Source of the DNA: CAWFPR01 sp963817635
GTDB lineage: Bacteria; Acidobacteriota; Vicinamibacteria; Vicinamibacterales; 2-12-FULL-66-21
Direction: 5' to 3'
Length of the DNA stretch: 64,000 nt
NCBI GenBank assembly: GCA_963817635.1
Contig: CAWFPR010000028.1
Location: 248,001-312,000 of the forward strand
The position numbers were made by a program, and so were the translations under genes. Shown here piece after piece: positions 48,015 to 56,904 of this stretch. The notes under the pieces were generated by a model that saw only the letters and a list, made by a program, of their open reading frames with translations, searched no databases and had not been told where the DNA came from. Position 1 is the stretch's first letter, and each line of letters opens with the position of its first letter.

Positions 48015-48723
48015 ATGTTCACGGCATCGGCGGAGTTCTACGACCTGGTGTATTCGGCGTTCAAGGACTATCCTGCCGAAACGGCGCGGATTGCGGGCCT
48101 TCTGCGCCGCATCAACCCGGGCTTACGTACCGTCCTCGACGTCGCCTGCGGCACGGGCGAACACGCGCGCCTGCTGGCCGCGCAGGGGTTCGCCGTCGAC
48201 GGGCTCGACCTCGACCCGGCCTTCGTGCGCATCGCGGCGCTCAAGAATCCGGGCGGGCGGTTCTTCACGGCGGACATGCGCACCTTCCACCTGCCCTATC
48301 GATACGACGCGGTGCTGTGTCTCTTCAGCTCGATCGGCTACCTCGAGACGCTCGATCGTGTGCGCGAGGCGCTGACCTGTTTCCGCGCCCACCTCGCACA
48401 GGGCGGCGTGGTGCTCGTCGAGCCCTGGTTCGCGCCCGGCGTGCTCGACGCCTCGCGCGTGGCGCGCAACGACGGCCAGTCCGGCAGCGTTCGCGTGTCG
48501 CGCGTGAGCCGGGTCGAAATCGACGGGCGTCTGTCACGCCTGTTCTTCGACTACGACATCACCGACGAACGGGGCACCCGCCACGCCAGCGAAGTCCACG
48601 TTCTGGGACTGTTCACGATCGAGGAGATGCTGTCGGCGTTCCGCGAGGCCGGGTTCGACGTCGAGCACGACACAGCGGGGCTCAGCGGGGCGAGGCTTGT
48701 ACGTGGCCCGGGTCGCCGGCTGA
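48015..48723 (+). CDS. Class I SAM-dependent methyltransferase (one frameshift)
   Basis: 236 residues. Motif I is TVLDVACGTGEHARLLA, followed by acidic motif GLDLDPAF and motif post-II DAVLCLFSSIGYLETLD. The C-terminal strands include GGVVLVEPWFAPGVLD and LFTIEEMLSAFREAGF. After GLSG an extra G in a G-run (near 48687) breaks the frame; removing it gives RGLYVARVAG and the stop at 48721-48723. Small-molecule or sugar methylation is typical; this subfamily often carries dTDP-sugar names without proof. Without the correction the frame wrongly runs into the SDR gene. Confidence 0.85.
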
Positions 48724-48837
48724 CGGACCCGGCGCTGCGGCAGGACTCGCGGGATCGCCTTCACGTACGACCCGTCCTCGGAGGCTCCGCCGGACCGCAC
48801 ACCGATCGCTCCAATCGATGTAAGCTGTCGGCATACC

Positions 48838-49566
48838 ATGGCGATTTCCATCGATTTGTCCGGCCGGACTGCATGGGTGACCGGCGGCGCCTCCGGCATC
48901 GGCGCCGGGATTGTCCACGTGCTGTCGGCCGCCGGGGCGCGGGTGGTCTCGCTCGACCGCGCGCACCTGCCCACCGGCGAGGGCGAGGCGATCGTGCGGG
49001 TGCCGCTCGACATCTCCGACGCCGGATCGGTGGACGCGGTCGCGGCATCGCTGATCGAACGTGGACTGGGCCCGGACATCCTCGTCAACAACGCCGGCAT
49101 CGCCCGCGACTCCGTCGTGTGGAAGATGAGCGACGACGACTGGTCCAGCGTCCTGGACGTGAACCTCTCGGGCGCTTTCCGGATGACGCGGGCGTGCGCG
49201 CCCGCGATGCGCCGCAGGCGCGGCGGCGCGATCGTCAACATCGCATCGATCAACGCGCTGCGGGGAAAATTCGGCCAGGCCAACTACGCCGCATCGAAAG
49301 GCGGGCTGATCGCGTTCACCAAGGCCGTGGCACGCGAGATGGCGCGTGAGCGCGTCCGCGTCAACGCCATCGCGCCCGGCTTCATCGAAACCCCGCTGAC
49401 CGCCGCGCTGCCGACGGACGTCCTCGAACAGGCGCGGCGCGAGATCCTGCTCGGCGGGTTCGGCAAGCCGTCGGACATCGGAAACGCCGTCCTGTTCCTC
49501 GCTTCGCCGCTCGCGTCACACATCACAGGCCAGGTGCTCGTCGTCGATGGCGGGCAGTTGATCTGA
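48838..49566 (+). CDS. Short-chain dehydrogenase/reductase, FabG-like
   Basis: 242 residues. NAD(P) motif AWVTGGASGIGAGI (TGxxxGxG), NNAG in ILVNNAGIARDSVVWKM, catalytic Ser in IVNIASINALRGK, and YxxxK in YAASKGGLIAFTK. The C-terminal VNAIAPGFIETPLT and DGGQLI are of the classical type. It resembles FabG and (R)-3-hydroxyacyl or cyclic-alcohol dehydrogenases, and could act on CoA thioesters. Link to the benzoyl-CoA genes 3 kb away is only a possibility. No other fatty-acid genes are near. Confidence 0.88.
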   Translation: MAISIDLSGRTAWVTGGASGIGAGIVHVLSAAGARVVSLDRAHLPTGEGEAIVRVPLDISDAGSVDAVAASLIERGLGPDILVNNAGIARDSVVWKMSDDDWSSVLDVNLSGAFRMTRACAPAMRRRRGGAIVNIASINALRGKFGQANYAASKGGLIAFTKAVAREMARERVRVNAIAPGFIETPLTAALPTDVLEQARREILLGGFGKPSDIGNAVLFLASPLASHITGQVLVVDGGQLI

Positions 49567-49623
49567 TCGCGCGGCGGGCGCTCACATCGGCACGCGCCGT
49601 GCCGCCGGCGTCCGCGGCGGCGG

Positions 49624-50232
49624 TCACACCAGCAGGCGCGCCACCCCGCTCCACAGTTGAAACACGCCGAACGCCGCCAGGGCGACCGACGAGATCGCGA
49701 CGCACGCACGGGAGAGCCGCGCGCCGAAGGCGCGAGCCGACGCGAACACGAGCACGATCGTGGCCGAAACCATCACCATCGTTGCGTAGAACGCCGCCGT
49801 CAATGCTACGGCATTCGAGGGTCCGCGCTGCCACGCCTCGATGACGAGGGGCCCCATCACCAGCGACCAGCCCAGGTACGGATTGGGGTTCAGGAGATTC
49901 AGCAGAGCAGCCCTGGCGAGCGTCTGCCGCGCGGAAGCAGGCGGCGCCGCGCCGGCCCGGCGATTCGCGGCGGCCGCGCTCCAGGCCAGGTACAGGAGAA
50001 AAATACCCCCGGCCGCCTGCAGGACGTGCAGGAACGTCGGCGGCACGCGCGTGAGCACGAACAGCACCAGCGCGATGATGGGCGCGTCGCTCAGGATTGG
50101 AGCCAGCGAGGCCGGCAGCGTGCTGCGCCAGCCATGAGCCATCGCGCGGTTGATCAGGAAAGCCTGAAGCTGGCCTGGCTGGGCACCCGCCGCGAAGCCG
50201 TACGTCGAACCCAGGATCAGGAAGCCGAGCAC
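49624..50232 (-). CDS. LysE-family amino acid exporter
   Basis: 202 residues, six hydrophobic helices. LILGSTYGFAAGAQPGQLQA at the N-terminus carries the family's GxxPGP-like loop (here GAQPGQ). ILSDAPIIALVLFVLT and LLNLLNPNPYLGWSLVMGPL are the conserved second and fourth helices, the latter with the NPN motif. It exports amino acids or homoserine-lactone-like metabolites; substrate is not predictable. It sits 12 bp downstream of a small membrane protein gene. Confidence 0.85.
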   Translation of the reverse strand: MLGFLILGSTYGFAAGAQPGQLQAFLINRAMAHGWRSTLPASLAPILSDAPIIALVLFVLTRVPPTFLHVLQAAGGIFLLYLAWSAAAANRRAGAAPPASARQTLARAALLNLLNPNPYLGWSLVMGPLVIEAWQRGPSNAVALTAAFYATMVMVSATIVLVFASARAFGARLSRACVAISSVALAAFGVFQLWSGVARLLV

Positions 50233-50244
50233 GCGGCGTTCCGG

Positions 50245-50658
50245 TCAGCAGCGCCGCGGCTGCGCCTGCACCTCAGGATGCGATCGCCATCCCTGGAGCA
50301 GGAGCACGATCGACAGCGCCGCGAACCAGGCGAACGCTCCCACGGTGGCCAGGTAACGAAGGTCGGTGCTCGGGACGGTGCCAGGTCCGATCGCGCCCTG
50401 CCCCCAGATTGCTCCGGCAAGCGCGAGCAGCGAGACGCTGCCGGGCACGAGCTGCCGGCCGCGAAGCTGGCGGACGGCGAGCACCGCCAGCCACGCGCCG
50501 CACAGGATCAGTCCGCTGTATTCGGCGGCGAACGACGTGCCGTTGTCGGTCGTGATGTCGTCGAATGCGGCAAACGCAAGCAGCACGACGCCGACCGTGA
50601 TGACCGCGTCACGCAACTGCCGTAAGGACGCGCTCGGCTGACGATCGATGTCCATCAT
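50245..50658 (-). CDS. Hypothetical four-helix membrane protein
   Basis: 137 residues with four predicted transmembrane helices (DAVITVGVVLLAFAAFDDI, AAEYSGLILCGAWLAVLAV, LVPGSVSLLALAGAIWG, YLATVGAFAWFAALSIVLLL). A polar N-terminus contains DRQPSASLRQLRD. I do not recognise a family. Spacing of 12 bp to the LysE gene suggests cotranscription. Confidence 0.6.
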   Translation of the reverse strand: MMDIDRQPSASLRQLRDAVITVGVVLLAFAAFDDITTDNGTSFAAEYSGLILCGAWLAVLAVRQLRGRQLVPGSVSLLALAGAIWGQGAIGPGTVPSTDLRYLATVGAFAWFAALSIVLLLQGWRSHPEVQAQPRRC

Positions 50659-50727
50659 TCACTCCACTCCGCGGGCCGTCGGACGAGTATACGGTACACG
50701 CGGTCTGCTCCTCGACCAACGCGCCGC

Positions 50728-51225
50728 TTACCCGTGGATCATCGCCACAATCTTCGTCAGGCCCTCGACGTCGGTTTCGGTGAAGGCGTTCGGCTTGTCG
50801 CTGTCAACGTCGAGCACGCCGACGATGGCACCCGAGGCGTCGCGCAGAGGAACCACGACTTCGCTCTGCGAGCGGGAATCGCACGCGATGTGGCCGGGAA
50901 ACGCATGTACGTCGGCGACGAGAACCGGCTCGCCCCGATCGACGCCGGCCCAGCAGACACCGGCGTGCCGCTCGAGGCGCATGCAGGCAATCGGCCCCTG
51001 GTAGGGTCCGACGATGAGATCGCCGTCGACCAGCCGGTAGAAGCCGGTCCAGAAGAAGTGCGGCATCTTGTGATGGAGGAGTGCGGCCGCGGCCGCCATC
51101 CGCGATTGCGGGTCGGCGACCTTGGCGAAGAGCGGGGTGAGCTGGCCGGCGATCCGATCGTACCGATCGCGAAGAGCCGTGCTGACGGATGAACTGGACA
51201 CGCGCGTTACCTCGTATCCCTTCAT
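50728..51225 (-). CDS. GAF-domain free methionine-(R)-sulfoxide reductase-like protein
   Basis: 165 residues, a lone GAF domain. FWTGFYRLVDGDLIVGPYQG is the family entry. Cysteines in PIACMRLERHAGVCWAGV and HIACDSRSQSEVVVPLRD match the three-Cys set used by fRMsr (MsrC), which reduces free methionine-R-sulfoxide with thioredoxin. The end VLDVDSDKPNAFTETDVEGL is the standard GAF C-terminus. It is an antioxidant enzyme. Divergence from bacterial YebR is modest. Confidence 0.88.
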   Translation of the reverse strand: MKGYEVTRVSSSSVSTALRDRYDRIAGQLTPLFAKVADPQSRMAAAAALLHHKMPHFFWTGFYRLVDGDLIVGPYQGPIACMRLERHAGVCWAGVDRGEPVLVADVHAFPGHIACDSRSQSEVVVPLRDASGAIVGVLDVDSDKPNAFTETDVEGLTKIVAMIHG

Positions 51226-51324
51226 CGTAGCCGACTTGGCGCCCGTGGAGCCATTCGTTCGGCCCGCGGCTCTTCGCGATCGTCTTATGCCATCCCCGTT
51301 GCAGGCCCGGGGGGCCCGCTCAGG

Positions 51325-52221
51325 TCAGTAGCCGTACCCGTCGGCGCGGAACGTGGTCGTGCGCCCCGGCTGGATCAGGACGTCGAACTCGACGCCCTCG
51401 TAGCCCGGTTCCACGATCTCGATGCGGTGCGGTCCTGCTTCGAGATTGACGTGCTGGAAGATCCCGTCGAAGTCATCGACGATGCCGACGTAGTAGCCGT
51501 CGGCGAAGACCTGCGCGTCGCGCGACGCGCCGGTGATGCGCAGGCCGCCATACGCACGGCCGGGGATCGGGTCGTAATAGCCGCGCGGCGTGTAGCCGTA
51601 CGGATAGTAGCCGCCGCTGCCGTAGTAAATCCCGATGCCGATGCTCGGCCGGTAGCGGTACGGCCTGTACGGCGCGATGGTCACGAACGACGGACGGACG
51701 ATACGCGGCACGATGACCGTGCGGGATCCGTAGCCGCGATCGGCGTAGTACGGATAGTAGGTGCGTCCCGTCGCGCGGCCTCGGTTGTCGTACGAACGGT
51801 AGCTGTCGTTGCGCCGGACCTGGTCGTTGCGCCGGACCTGGTTGTTACGCTGGACCTGGTTGTTACGCTGGACTGGTTGACGCTGGAGGCGCTGGACCTG
51901 GTTGTTGCGCTGGACCTGGCTGTTGCGCTGCACCTGGGTGTTGCGCTGGACCTGGGTGTTGCGCTGGACCTGGTTGTTCGGGCGGACGTTCTCCTGACGC
52001 TGCGCCTGAGGCTGCGCCTGCGGCCGGTTCGGCTGTACCGACTGCCGCGGAACGGCACGCTCGCCGGTGCGGTTCCCGCCGCGGCGCGTTCCCTGATTCT
52101 GCGACTGCTTCTGGCCGCGGTCCTCTGGCGCGCGGCGGCGCCGGCCGTCCTGCGCAAAGGCTGGCGCGGCCATCATCGAACCAATCAGCACAAGGCCGGT
52201 GACAATTTGCCTAGTTCTCAT
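51325..52221 (-). CDS. Secreted Gln/Asn/Arg-rich repeat protein with PEGA-like C-terminus
   Basis: 298 residues. MRTRQIVTGLVLIGSMMAAP is a signal peptide. A basic, low-complexity stretch follows with about ten copies of the six-residue unit NNQVQR (residues about 80-140), then a Tyr/Arg-rich segment (YRPYRYRPSIGIGIYYG). The C-terminal domain (ASRDAQVFADGYYVGIVDDF to VEFDVLIQPGRTTTFRADGY) is a PEGA-type sandwich as found in surface-layer-linked proteins. The repeat may bind nucleic acid or acidic polysaccharide; this is inference from charge. The unit is encoded by 18-bp DNA repeats and could vary in copy number. Confidence 0.75.
   Translation of the reverse strand: MRTRQIVTGLVLIGSMMAAPAFAQDGRRRRAPEDRGQKQSQNQGTRRGGNRTGERAVPRQSVQPNRPQAQPQAQRQENVRPNNQVQRNTQVQRNTQVQRNSQVQRNNQVQRLQRQPVQRNNQVQRNNQVRRNDQVRRNDSYRSYDNRGRATGRTYYPYYADRGYGSRTVIVPRIVRPSFVTIAPYRPYRYRPSIGIGIYYGSGGYYPYGYTPRGYYDPIPGRAYGGLRITGASRDAQVFADGYYVGIVDDFDGIFQHVNLEAGPHRIEIVEPGYEGVEFDVLIQPGRTTTFRADGYGY
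51804..51980. repeat. 18-bp coding tandem repeats (NNQVQR units)
   Basis: About ten imperfect copies of CTGGTTGTTGCGCTGGAC, in frame within the PEGA-like gene. One interruption (LQRQP) lies near 51873-51887, where a unit is partly deleted. Confidence 0.8.
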
Positions 52222-52351
52222 AGCGGTCTCCCGCCCGACTATGCATCAACTGTCATGCCATCGAGAAGTGGCTGATTTTTGGCTGTTTTCAGCCCATTCG
52301 TGCACTCTGCCGAGGACGCTGCGCATCAACGGCAGGACAGGCCGGGTTGGC

Positions 52352-53542
52352 TCAGTTCATCTCGTAGGCGGGCTTCTTTCCGGGCTCGGCGGTATCGTCC
52401 CAGGGCGGCAGCACCTTGATGAGCACCGCGAGAATGACGAACGGCAGCAACATCACCAGGATCGCCGGCAGCAGCCCCTCGCGGGTTGCGAACTCCATCT
52501 TGTAGGTCGTGTAGCCGAGAAAGCTCTTCGAGAACAGCTGGCCGCCGATGACCACGTTCCAGCGCATGGCGAAGATGCCGATCTGGGTGAGCGATCCGGC
52601 CGCGATGTAGAGCCAGGTGCGCAGCTTCGCGTTGACCTTCGTCAACTGGACGAGCGCCAGGATGGCGATGGGCACGAGCGTGCCGACCATGATCTGCAGC
52701 ACGATCTGCGAGGTGTAGAGCCTGGTGTGCACCATGAAGTCCAGCGAACGGAACGACTCGTCCGCTTCGTAGATTCGATGGATCAGGTCGATCATCTCGA
52801 GCGAGAAGTCCATGATGAACGCGTAGAACAGATACCGCGCGATGGTGTCGATGCAGGGCATGTCCACGGGCTTCCGCCGCCACCAGGTCAGGAAGATGTA
52901 GATCAGCAGAACGGCGGCGATGCCCGACACAATCGCAGAGAACAGGAAGACGATGGGCATCATCGGCGAGGACCACCAGGGGTTGGCCTTGACCGATCCG
53001 AAGATGAAGCCGACGTACCCATGGAGCAGGAACGCCGACGGGATGCCGATGATGGTGACGAACCGCCCGACCTTGTCGTCGAAATGAAGCGCCGCCGGGC
53101 TGATGTTGTCCGACCCGAGCGCCAGCGTTCGGTACATGAGCCGCGTCAGCCCCGTGCTGCTGCGCGCGGCGAGCACGATGTCCTTCCGGTAATCGAGCCA
53201 GATTTCGACGACGAGCACGACCATCAGGTACCAGAGGTACACGAACCCGAACATCGCCATCGCGGAGGTCGTATGCGGCGTGACCAGCATCTCCCACGAA
53301 CGCTCGGGGTGACCGAGGTGGAGCTGCAGCGGCAGCGGCGCGACCAGCATGAAGGCGAGCGCGGTCAGCAGCGCCAGCCGGTAGGTCGGCTTGACGGCCG
53401 CCACGTTGAACACGCGTTCGAGCGACGCGAGGATGAACGCCCCGGCGACGAGCCCCGTGATGTAGGGATATAGAACGATGAGGACGCTCCACTGGAGCTC
53501 CACCTCGTTCGGATACATGAATCCTTCGACGCCAGGTACCAT
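52352..53542 (-). CDS. NrfD/PsrC-like membrane quinone-interacting subunit
   Basis: 396 residues, about nine to ten transmembrane helices, e.g. SVLIVLYPYITGLVAGAFIL, YRLALLTALAFMLVAPLPL, FGFVYLWYLMVVLVVEIWL, IVFLFSAIVSGIAAVLLIYI and MVGTLVPIAILALVQL. The stretch LPLQLHLGHPERSWEM is the NrfD family motif. It would exchange electrons with menaquinone/ubiquinone and pass them to the FeS protein encoded upstream. ATG at 53542 has GGAG six bases upstream. The C-terminal GLLPAILVMLLPFVILAVLI ends the helices. The upstream gene ends 159 bp away across a heptamer array, so coexpression depends on that array not being a terminator. Confidence 0.85.
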   Translation of the reverse strand: MVPGVEGFMYPNEVELQWSVLIVLYPYITGLVAGAFILASLERVFNVAAVKPTYRLALLTALAFMLVAPLPLQLHLGHPERSWEMLVTPHTTSAMAMFGFVYLWYLMVVLVVEIWLDYRKDIVLAARSSTGLTRLMYRTLALGSDNISPAALHFDDKVGRFVTIIGIPSAFLLHGYVGFIFGSVKANPWWSSPMMPIVFLFSAIVSGIAAVLLIYIFLTWWRRKPVDMPCIDTIARYLFYAFIMDFSLEMIDLIHRIYEADESFRSLDFMVHTRLYTSQIVLQIMVGTLVPIAILALVQLTKVNAKLRTWLYIAAGSLTQIGIFAMRWNVVIGGQLFSKSFLGYTTYKMEFATREGLLPAILVMLLPFVILAVLIKVLPPWDDTAEPGKKPAYEMN

Positions 53543-53613
53543 TGTTCACTCCGTGCTCGCGGCCGCCCCAGGCAGCTCGCCCGCCAACGTTCGATGTCTC
53601 TACCCAATAACGT

Positions 53614-53700
53614 CCCTGAGCCCTGAGCCTTGAGCCCTGAGCCCTGCCCCCTAAGCCCTAAGCCCTGAACTAAGCCCTGAACCCTGAGCCCTGTGCCCTC
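53614..53700. repeat. Heptanucleotide array, unit CCCTGAG
   Basis: About twelve 7-bp units (CCCTGAG, with variants CCTTGAG, CCCTAAG, CCCTGAA, CCCTGTG) run up to the stop codon of the FeS-protein gene. The same unit occurs at 20850-20888 and 56953-56969. Confidence 0.85.
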
Positions 53701-54464
53701 TTACCGCACCGCGCCGTCGAGTCCGTTGTAGTAGATCTTCGCGCCGGTCGCCATCTGCGGCTTCAGCACCTGCACGGCGTGCGTGCGCAGGAACTCGTGC
53801 ATCGGGTCGTTCGGGTTCTTCAGGTCGACGAGCTGGCGGGCGCCGCGTCGGGCACACTTCCACGCACGCGTTCAGCAGCCCCTTCGTGATGCGGTGATAG
53901 CAGAGCGTGCACTTGTCGGCCGTGTGCGTGCGCGGGTCGAAGATAGCGGCAGCCGTACGGGCAGGCCTGGATGCAGTAGCGGCAGCCGAGGCAGCGCGTC
54001 TTGTCGACGAGCACGACGCCGTCCTTCCTGATGAACGTCGCGCCGACCGGGCACACCTGCGTGCACGGCGAGTCCGCGCAGTGGTTGCACATCTTCGGGA
54101 CGAAGAAGGTCTTCCCCTTCCCCTCTTCGTACGCTTCGGGGAAGCCGTCGTAGCCGCCGTTGGGGGAATCGACGATCGGATGCTCGTTGTCGCCGTCCTC
54201 GATGTGGTAGCGCTCGACCCACGTGCGGAAGTAGTCCGGCTCGTTCAGCACGTCGTTTTCCGCCTTGCACGCGCGCACGCAGCTCCCGCACCCGATGCAC
54301 TTCTCGATGTCGAAGAGGAGCGCCCACCAGTGGTCCGTCGTCGTGTAGGTGTCGGCCTGCTCGGGCGTCCCGGCCATCACGTGTTCGAGGGCGGCCGCGG
54401 TGGCGGCCGTCATGAACAGCATCTTGCCGCCAATGACAATGAATTCCCGGCGCGTCGTGTCCAT
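53701..54464 (-). CDS. Tat-exported four-cluster ferredoxin-like subunit (two frameshifts)
   Basis: About 254 residues across shifts near 53945 and 53855. The N-terminus MDTTRREFIVIGGKMLFMTA resembles a Tat signal (TTRREF). Four 4Fe-4S motifs are visible: CIGCGSCVRACKAEND, CNHCADSPCTQVCPVGAT, CLGCRYCIQACPYGCR and (in the other frames) CTLCYHR with CVEVCPTG. This is the DmsB/NrfC/PsrB family. It would carry electrons between the tetraheme cytochrome and the NrfD-like membrane subunit. It starts 8 bp after the cytochrome gene. No molybdopterin catalytic subunit is nearby. Confidence 0.88.
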
Positions 54465-54471
54465 GAGGTCC

Positions 54472-54927
54472 TCAGCCGATCCGCGGATCGTGGGGCTTGT
54501 GGCACGTCAGGCAGTTCTCGTCGCCCGCGTGCTCCTTGATGTCAACGGTGGGATAGCGCTTCGGCTTGCCGGTCTTGGCCGCGTGGCACCGCGCGCAGAG
54601 CGTTTTGCCGTCCGGGCGCACCGGCTTGGTCTCGTCGGTCCCGTCGGCGTGCTTCGCGAGCGGGCCGTGGCAGGACTCGCAGGCGATCGCCTTGTGCCGC
54701 GCGAGCGCGCGCGTCTGGACGATGTCGGCGTGACAGTCGGCACAGGCCTTCTGCCCCGCATAGGCGATCGGCAGCGCCCGGGCGTCGTCCACGGCGGCGG
54801 GCCGGTAGTGACCGTCCCTGCCGAAATCCTTTGGCGTCATCTGCGCCTTGACCACCACGAACAGGAGCGTGCCAAAGACGAAAATCGCCGCCAGGCGGAG
54901 AAGATGTTCGACGTCGCGGAACTTCAT
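54472..54927 (-). CDS. Membrane-anchored tetraheme cytochrome c
   Basis: 151 residues. An N-terminal anchor (LLRLAAIFVFGTLLFVVVKA) is followed by four CxxCH haem motifs: CADCH, CESCH, CARCH and CLTCH. Additional His residues can serve as sixth ligands (ALARHKAIACESCHG, PLAKHADG). It resembles small NapC/NrfH-like or cytochrome c3-type relays. First gene of a three-gene set with the FeS and NrfD-like subunits, together a probable quinone:cytochrome oxidoreductase. The terminal enzyme is not in the window. Confidence 0.88.
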   Translation of the reverse strand: MKFRDVEHLLRLAAIFVFGTLLFVVVKAQMTPKDFGRDGHYRPAAVDDARALPIAYAGQKACADCHADIVQTRALARHKAIACESCHGPLAKHADGTDETKPVRPDGKTLCARCHAAKTGKPKRYPTVDIKEHAGDENCLTCHKPHDPRIG

Positions 54928-55081
54928 GTGCCCCCCGAGGACGATGAGTTGTCGGTGACGTGCCGGAATTGCAACGTGCCAGCCATCGAGGGCTTGAGGC
55001 GTAACTGACTGAAAATGTGTTGGTTATCGCACTGACGAAAATCCGGCTGACTTGGGGCGCTCTGAGCTGCCGGGAAACCGG

Positions 55082-55108
55082 CGCCGGGCAGCGGGGAGCT
55101 GCCCGGCG
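55082..55108. terminator. Perfect 11-bp stem-loop
   Basis: CGCCGGGCAGC (55082-55092) and GCTGCCCGGCG (55098-55108) pair exactly around a GGGGA loop. It lies between the small secreted-protein gene (stop at 55168, minus strand) and the cytochrome gene start. It is a good hairpin but lacks a T-run on either strand, so it is a terminator only tentatively. Confidence 0.4.
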
Positions 55109-55167
55109 ATTGAGTAAGGGGCCATCGACGTGTCGCTTGCCGCGGGCGCCGACGGACTCACCCGCCC

Positions 55168-55557
55168 TCACCGCTCCATCTGGGAATGGGACCGGCGGGA
55201 GCTCAGCGGAATCGCGACGCCACCATCGTCGGAGGCATCCAGGATCTCGCTGAGCGCGTAGTGGCCGTTGGCCCTTCTGAACACCACCTCGTCCGGAACG
55301 TCCGACGTGTTGCGAACGGCCGCATCGATCGTGTCGAAGAACACGGTGCGATTGCCGTTGGAGATCGACATCATGCCGAGCATGTCGTCGAGTGGACGCA
55401 CGGTGTAGCTGCCGGCCGGCAGCGTGACCGCGCCCACGCTGAACGGGAAGCTCGCCGTGAACTTGATCGGCTCGGTGACCTGCGCCCGGGCCGTGCCAAC
55501 GGCCACGGTCGCGATCAGGCCCAGCGCGAACATTGCTGAACGAACCCACGTGCTCAT
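55168..55557 (-). CDS. Small secreted protein of unknown function
   Basis: 129 residues. The signal peptide is MSTWVRSAMFALGLIATVAV ending at ARAQ. The mature part KFTASFPFSVGAVTLPAGSY then TVRPLDDMLGMMSISNGNRT is typical of small beta-sandwich proteins common in Acidobacteria genomes, with no known role. The last residues SSRRSHSQMER are basic. It is expressed separately from the cytochrome gene, with 240 bp and a hairpin between them. Confidence 0.75.
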   Translation of the reverse strand: MSTWVRSAMFALGLIATVAVGTARAQVTEPIKFTASFPFSVGAVTLPAGSYTVRPLDDMLGMMSISNGNRTVFFDTIDAAVRNTSDVPDEVVFRRANGHYALSEILDASDDGGVAIPLSSRRSHSQMER

Positions 55558-55756
55558 AACACCTCCTGGATTTTCGAATGCGTGCAGATGACATCGGCCG
55601 GTTGAGCCCGATGCATCTCACGCATCGTCCTGTCAGTTGTGACGAGCGGGCGGACACAGAAGTTTTGAAGTGCACACGTGGCAAATGTGCGCGGCATTTC
55701 CGCCACGGCGGCGTGGCGGCCGTGCCGCGAATCGGACGGGATTCGGATCGGCCGTG

Positions 55757-56884
55757 CTATCGCGGGTGCTCGTACCCGGCGGCGTTCGGGATGAGCTCGC
55801 GGTAGACGTCATCCGGAACGCGCGAGTGCCAGTGCCCCGTCTGCTGCGCGAACACCACAACCCCGACAAAGAGCAGGGCGATGGCCACTGCCAGCGACCA
55901 GGGCGGGACGACGGCGTGTCGCGTCTTCGTCCCGATGGCGAGATCGAGCGCGCCGGCCGCGGGGCACACAGACACGCACGTCAGGCAGGCGTTGCACTCG
56001 GCCGATCCAATCGAGATCGCCGTGTCGACCGGCAGGCCCGCCGGACACGCGCGCGCGCACTTCGCGCAGTCGATACAGGCGTCGGCGTTCCGCCGGATAC
56101 GCGTGGGGCTGACGAGCGCGACGAGACCCGTGAACGCGCCGTACGGACAGAGATACCGGCACCACACGTTCTTCACAACGAGCGACAGAAGAAGGAGGAC
56201 GCCGATGACAATCGCGCTCGTCTGCCCCATGAAGCGGAAGAAGTTCAACATCTTCACGTCGGCCACGAGCCCGTACGGGCTCGCGAGGAACGCCCGGATC
56301 TCCGGCACCGGCATCGTGACGACGACGTAGGCGAAGAGGCCGAAGAGGATGTACTTCAACGATCGCAGCGGAATGTCGGCCCATCGGGGCAGCGCGAACG
56401 TGCGCCCGAAGATGGAGTCGCCGAGCTGCCACAGCCACTCGGAGAGCGTCCCGATCGGGCAGATCCAGCTGCAGAACGCCTTGCGATAGAGAAAGGAAAT
56501 CGCGAGAAACGCGATCAGCATGAACATGCCGGCCGGATAGAGTTCGGGCACGGTTCCGGTCAGCAGCAGGTCTTTCGTGTTCATCAGGGCTGCTATGGGG
56601 AGCCACGCCTCGACTCCGGGCGGCCGTGGGACCTTCGTTGTCGCGCCGTGGGTTTCGTAGAAGCGCACCCACATGTAGAACTGGATGCCGACCCAGATCG
56701 CGATGGCCGAGAAGCCCACCTGAACGGCGAGGCGAACCTGTTGCGAGCGGTCGTCGCGGCGGCGGGTGTACGGCTTTTTCACGAGGGTCGCGGGCGTCGC
56801 CGGCCTCGGTGAGTGCGATGGCGGCGCGACGGGCGCTGAGCGATAGAACGTGAGCGGTGACGAGCCGGCGCGGCCGATGTCCAT
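55757..56884 (-). CDS. NapH/NosR/CcoG-like membrane polyferredoxin
   Basis: 375 residues. Five to six transmembrane helices and two CxxxCP motifs on the cytoplasmic side (AFCSWICPIGTLSEW, WCRYLCPYGAFTG) are the hallmark of NapH/NosR-type proteins. Two 4Fe-4S ferredoxin motifs follow (CIDCAKCARACPAGLP, CNACLTCVSVCPAAG). It would move electrons from quinol to a periplasmic acceptor or help assemble metal centres. It lies downstream of norZ on the same strand but has its own FNR-like promoter site (56932-56947). Start at 56884 chosen since the upstream GTG-type starts fall in the promoter. Confidence 0.85.
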   Translation of the reverse strand: MDIGRAGSSPLTFYRSAPVAPPSHSPRPATPATLVKKPYTRRRDDRSQQVRLAVQVGFSAIAIWVGIQFYMWVRFYETHGATTKVPRPPGVEAWLPIAALMNTKDLLLTGTVPELYPAGMFMLIAFLAISFLYRKAFCSWICPIGTLSEWLWQLGDSIFGRTFALPRWADIPLRSLKYILFGLFAYVVVTMPVPEIRAFLASPYGLVADVKMLNFFRFMGQTSAIVIGVLLLLSLVVKNVWCRYLCPYGAFTGLVALVSPTRIRRNADACIDCAKCARACPAGLPVDTAISIGSAECNACLTCVSVCPAAGALDLAIGTKTRHAVVPPWSLAVAIALLFVGVVVFAQQTGHWHSRVPDDVYRELIPNAAGYEHPR

Positions 56885-56904
56885 GGTGATTGCCCCGGGA
56901 ATCA

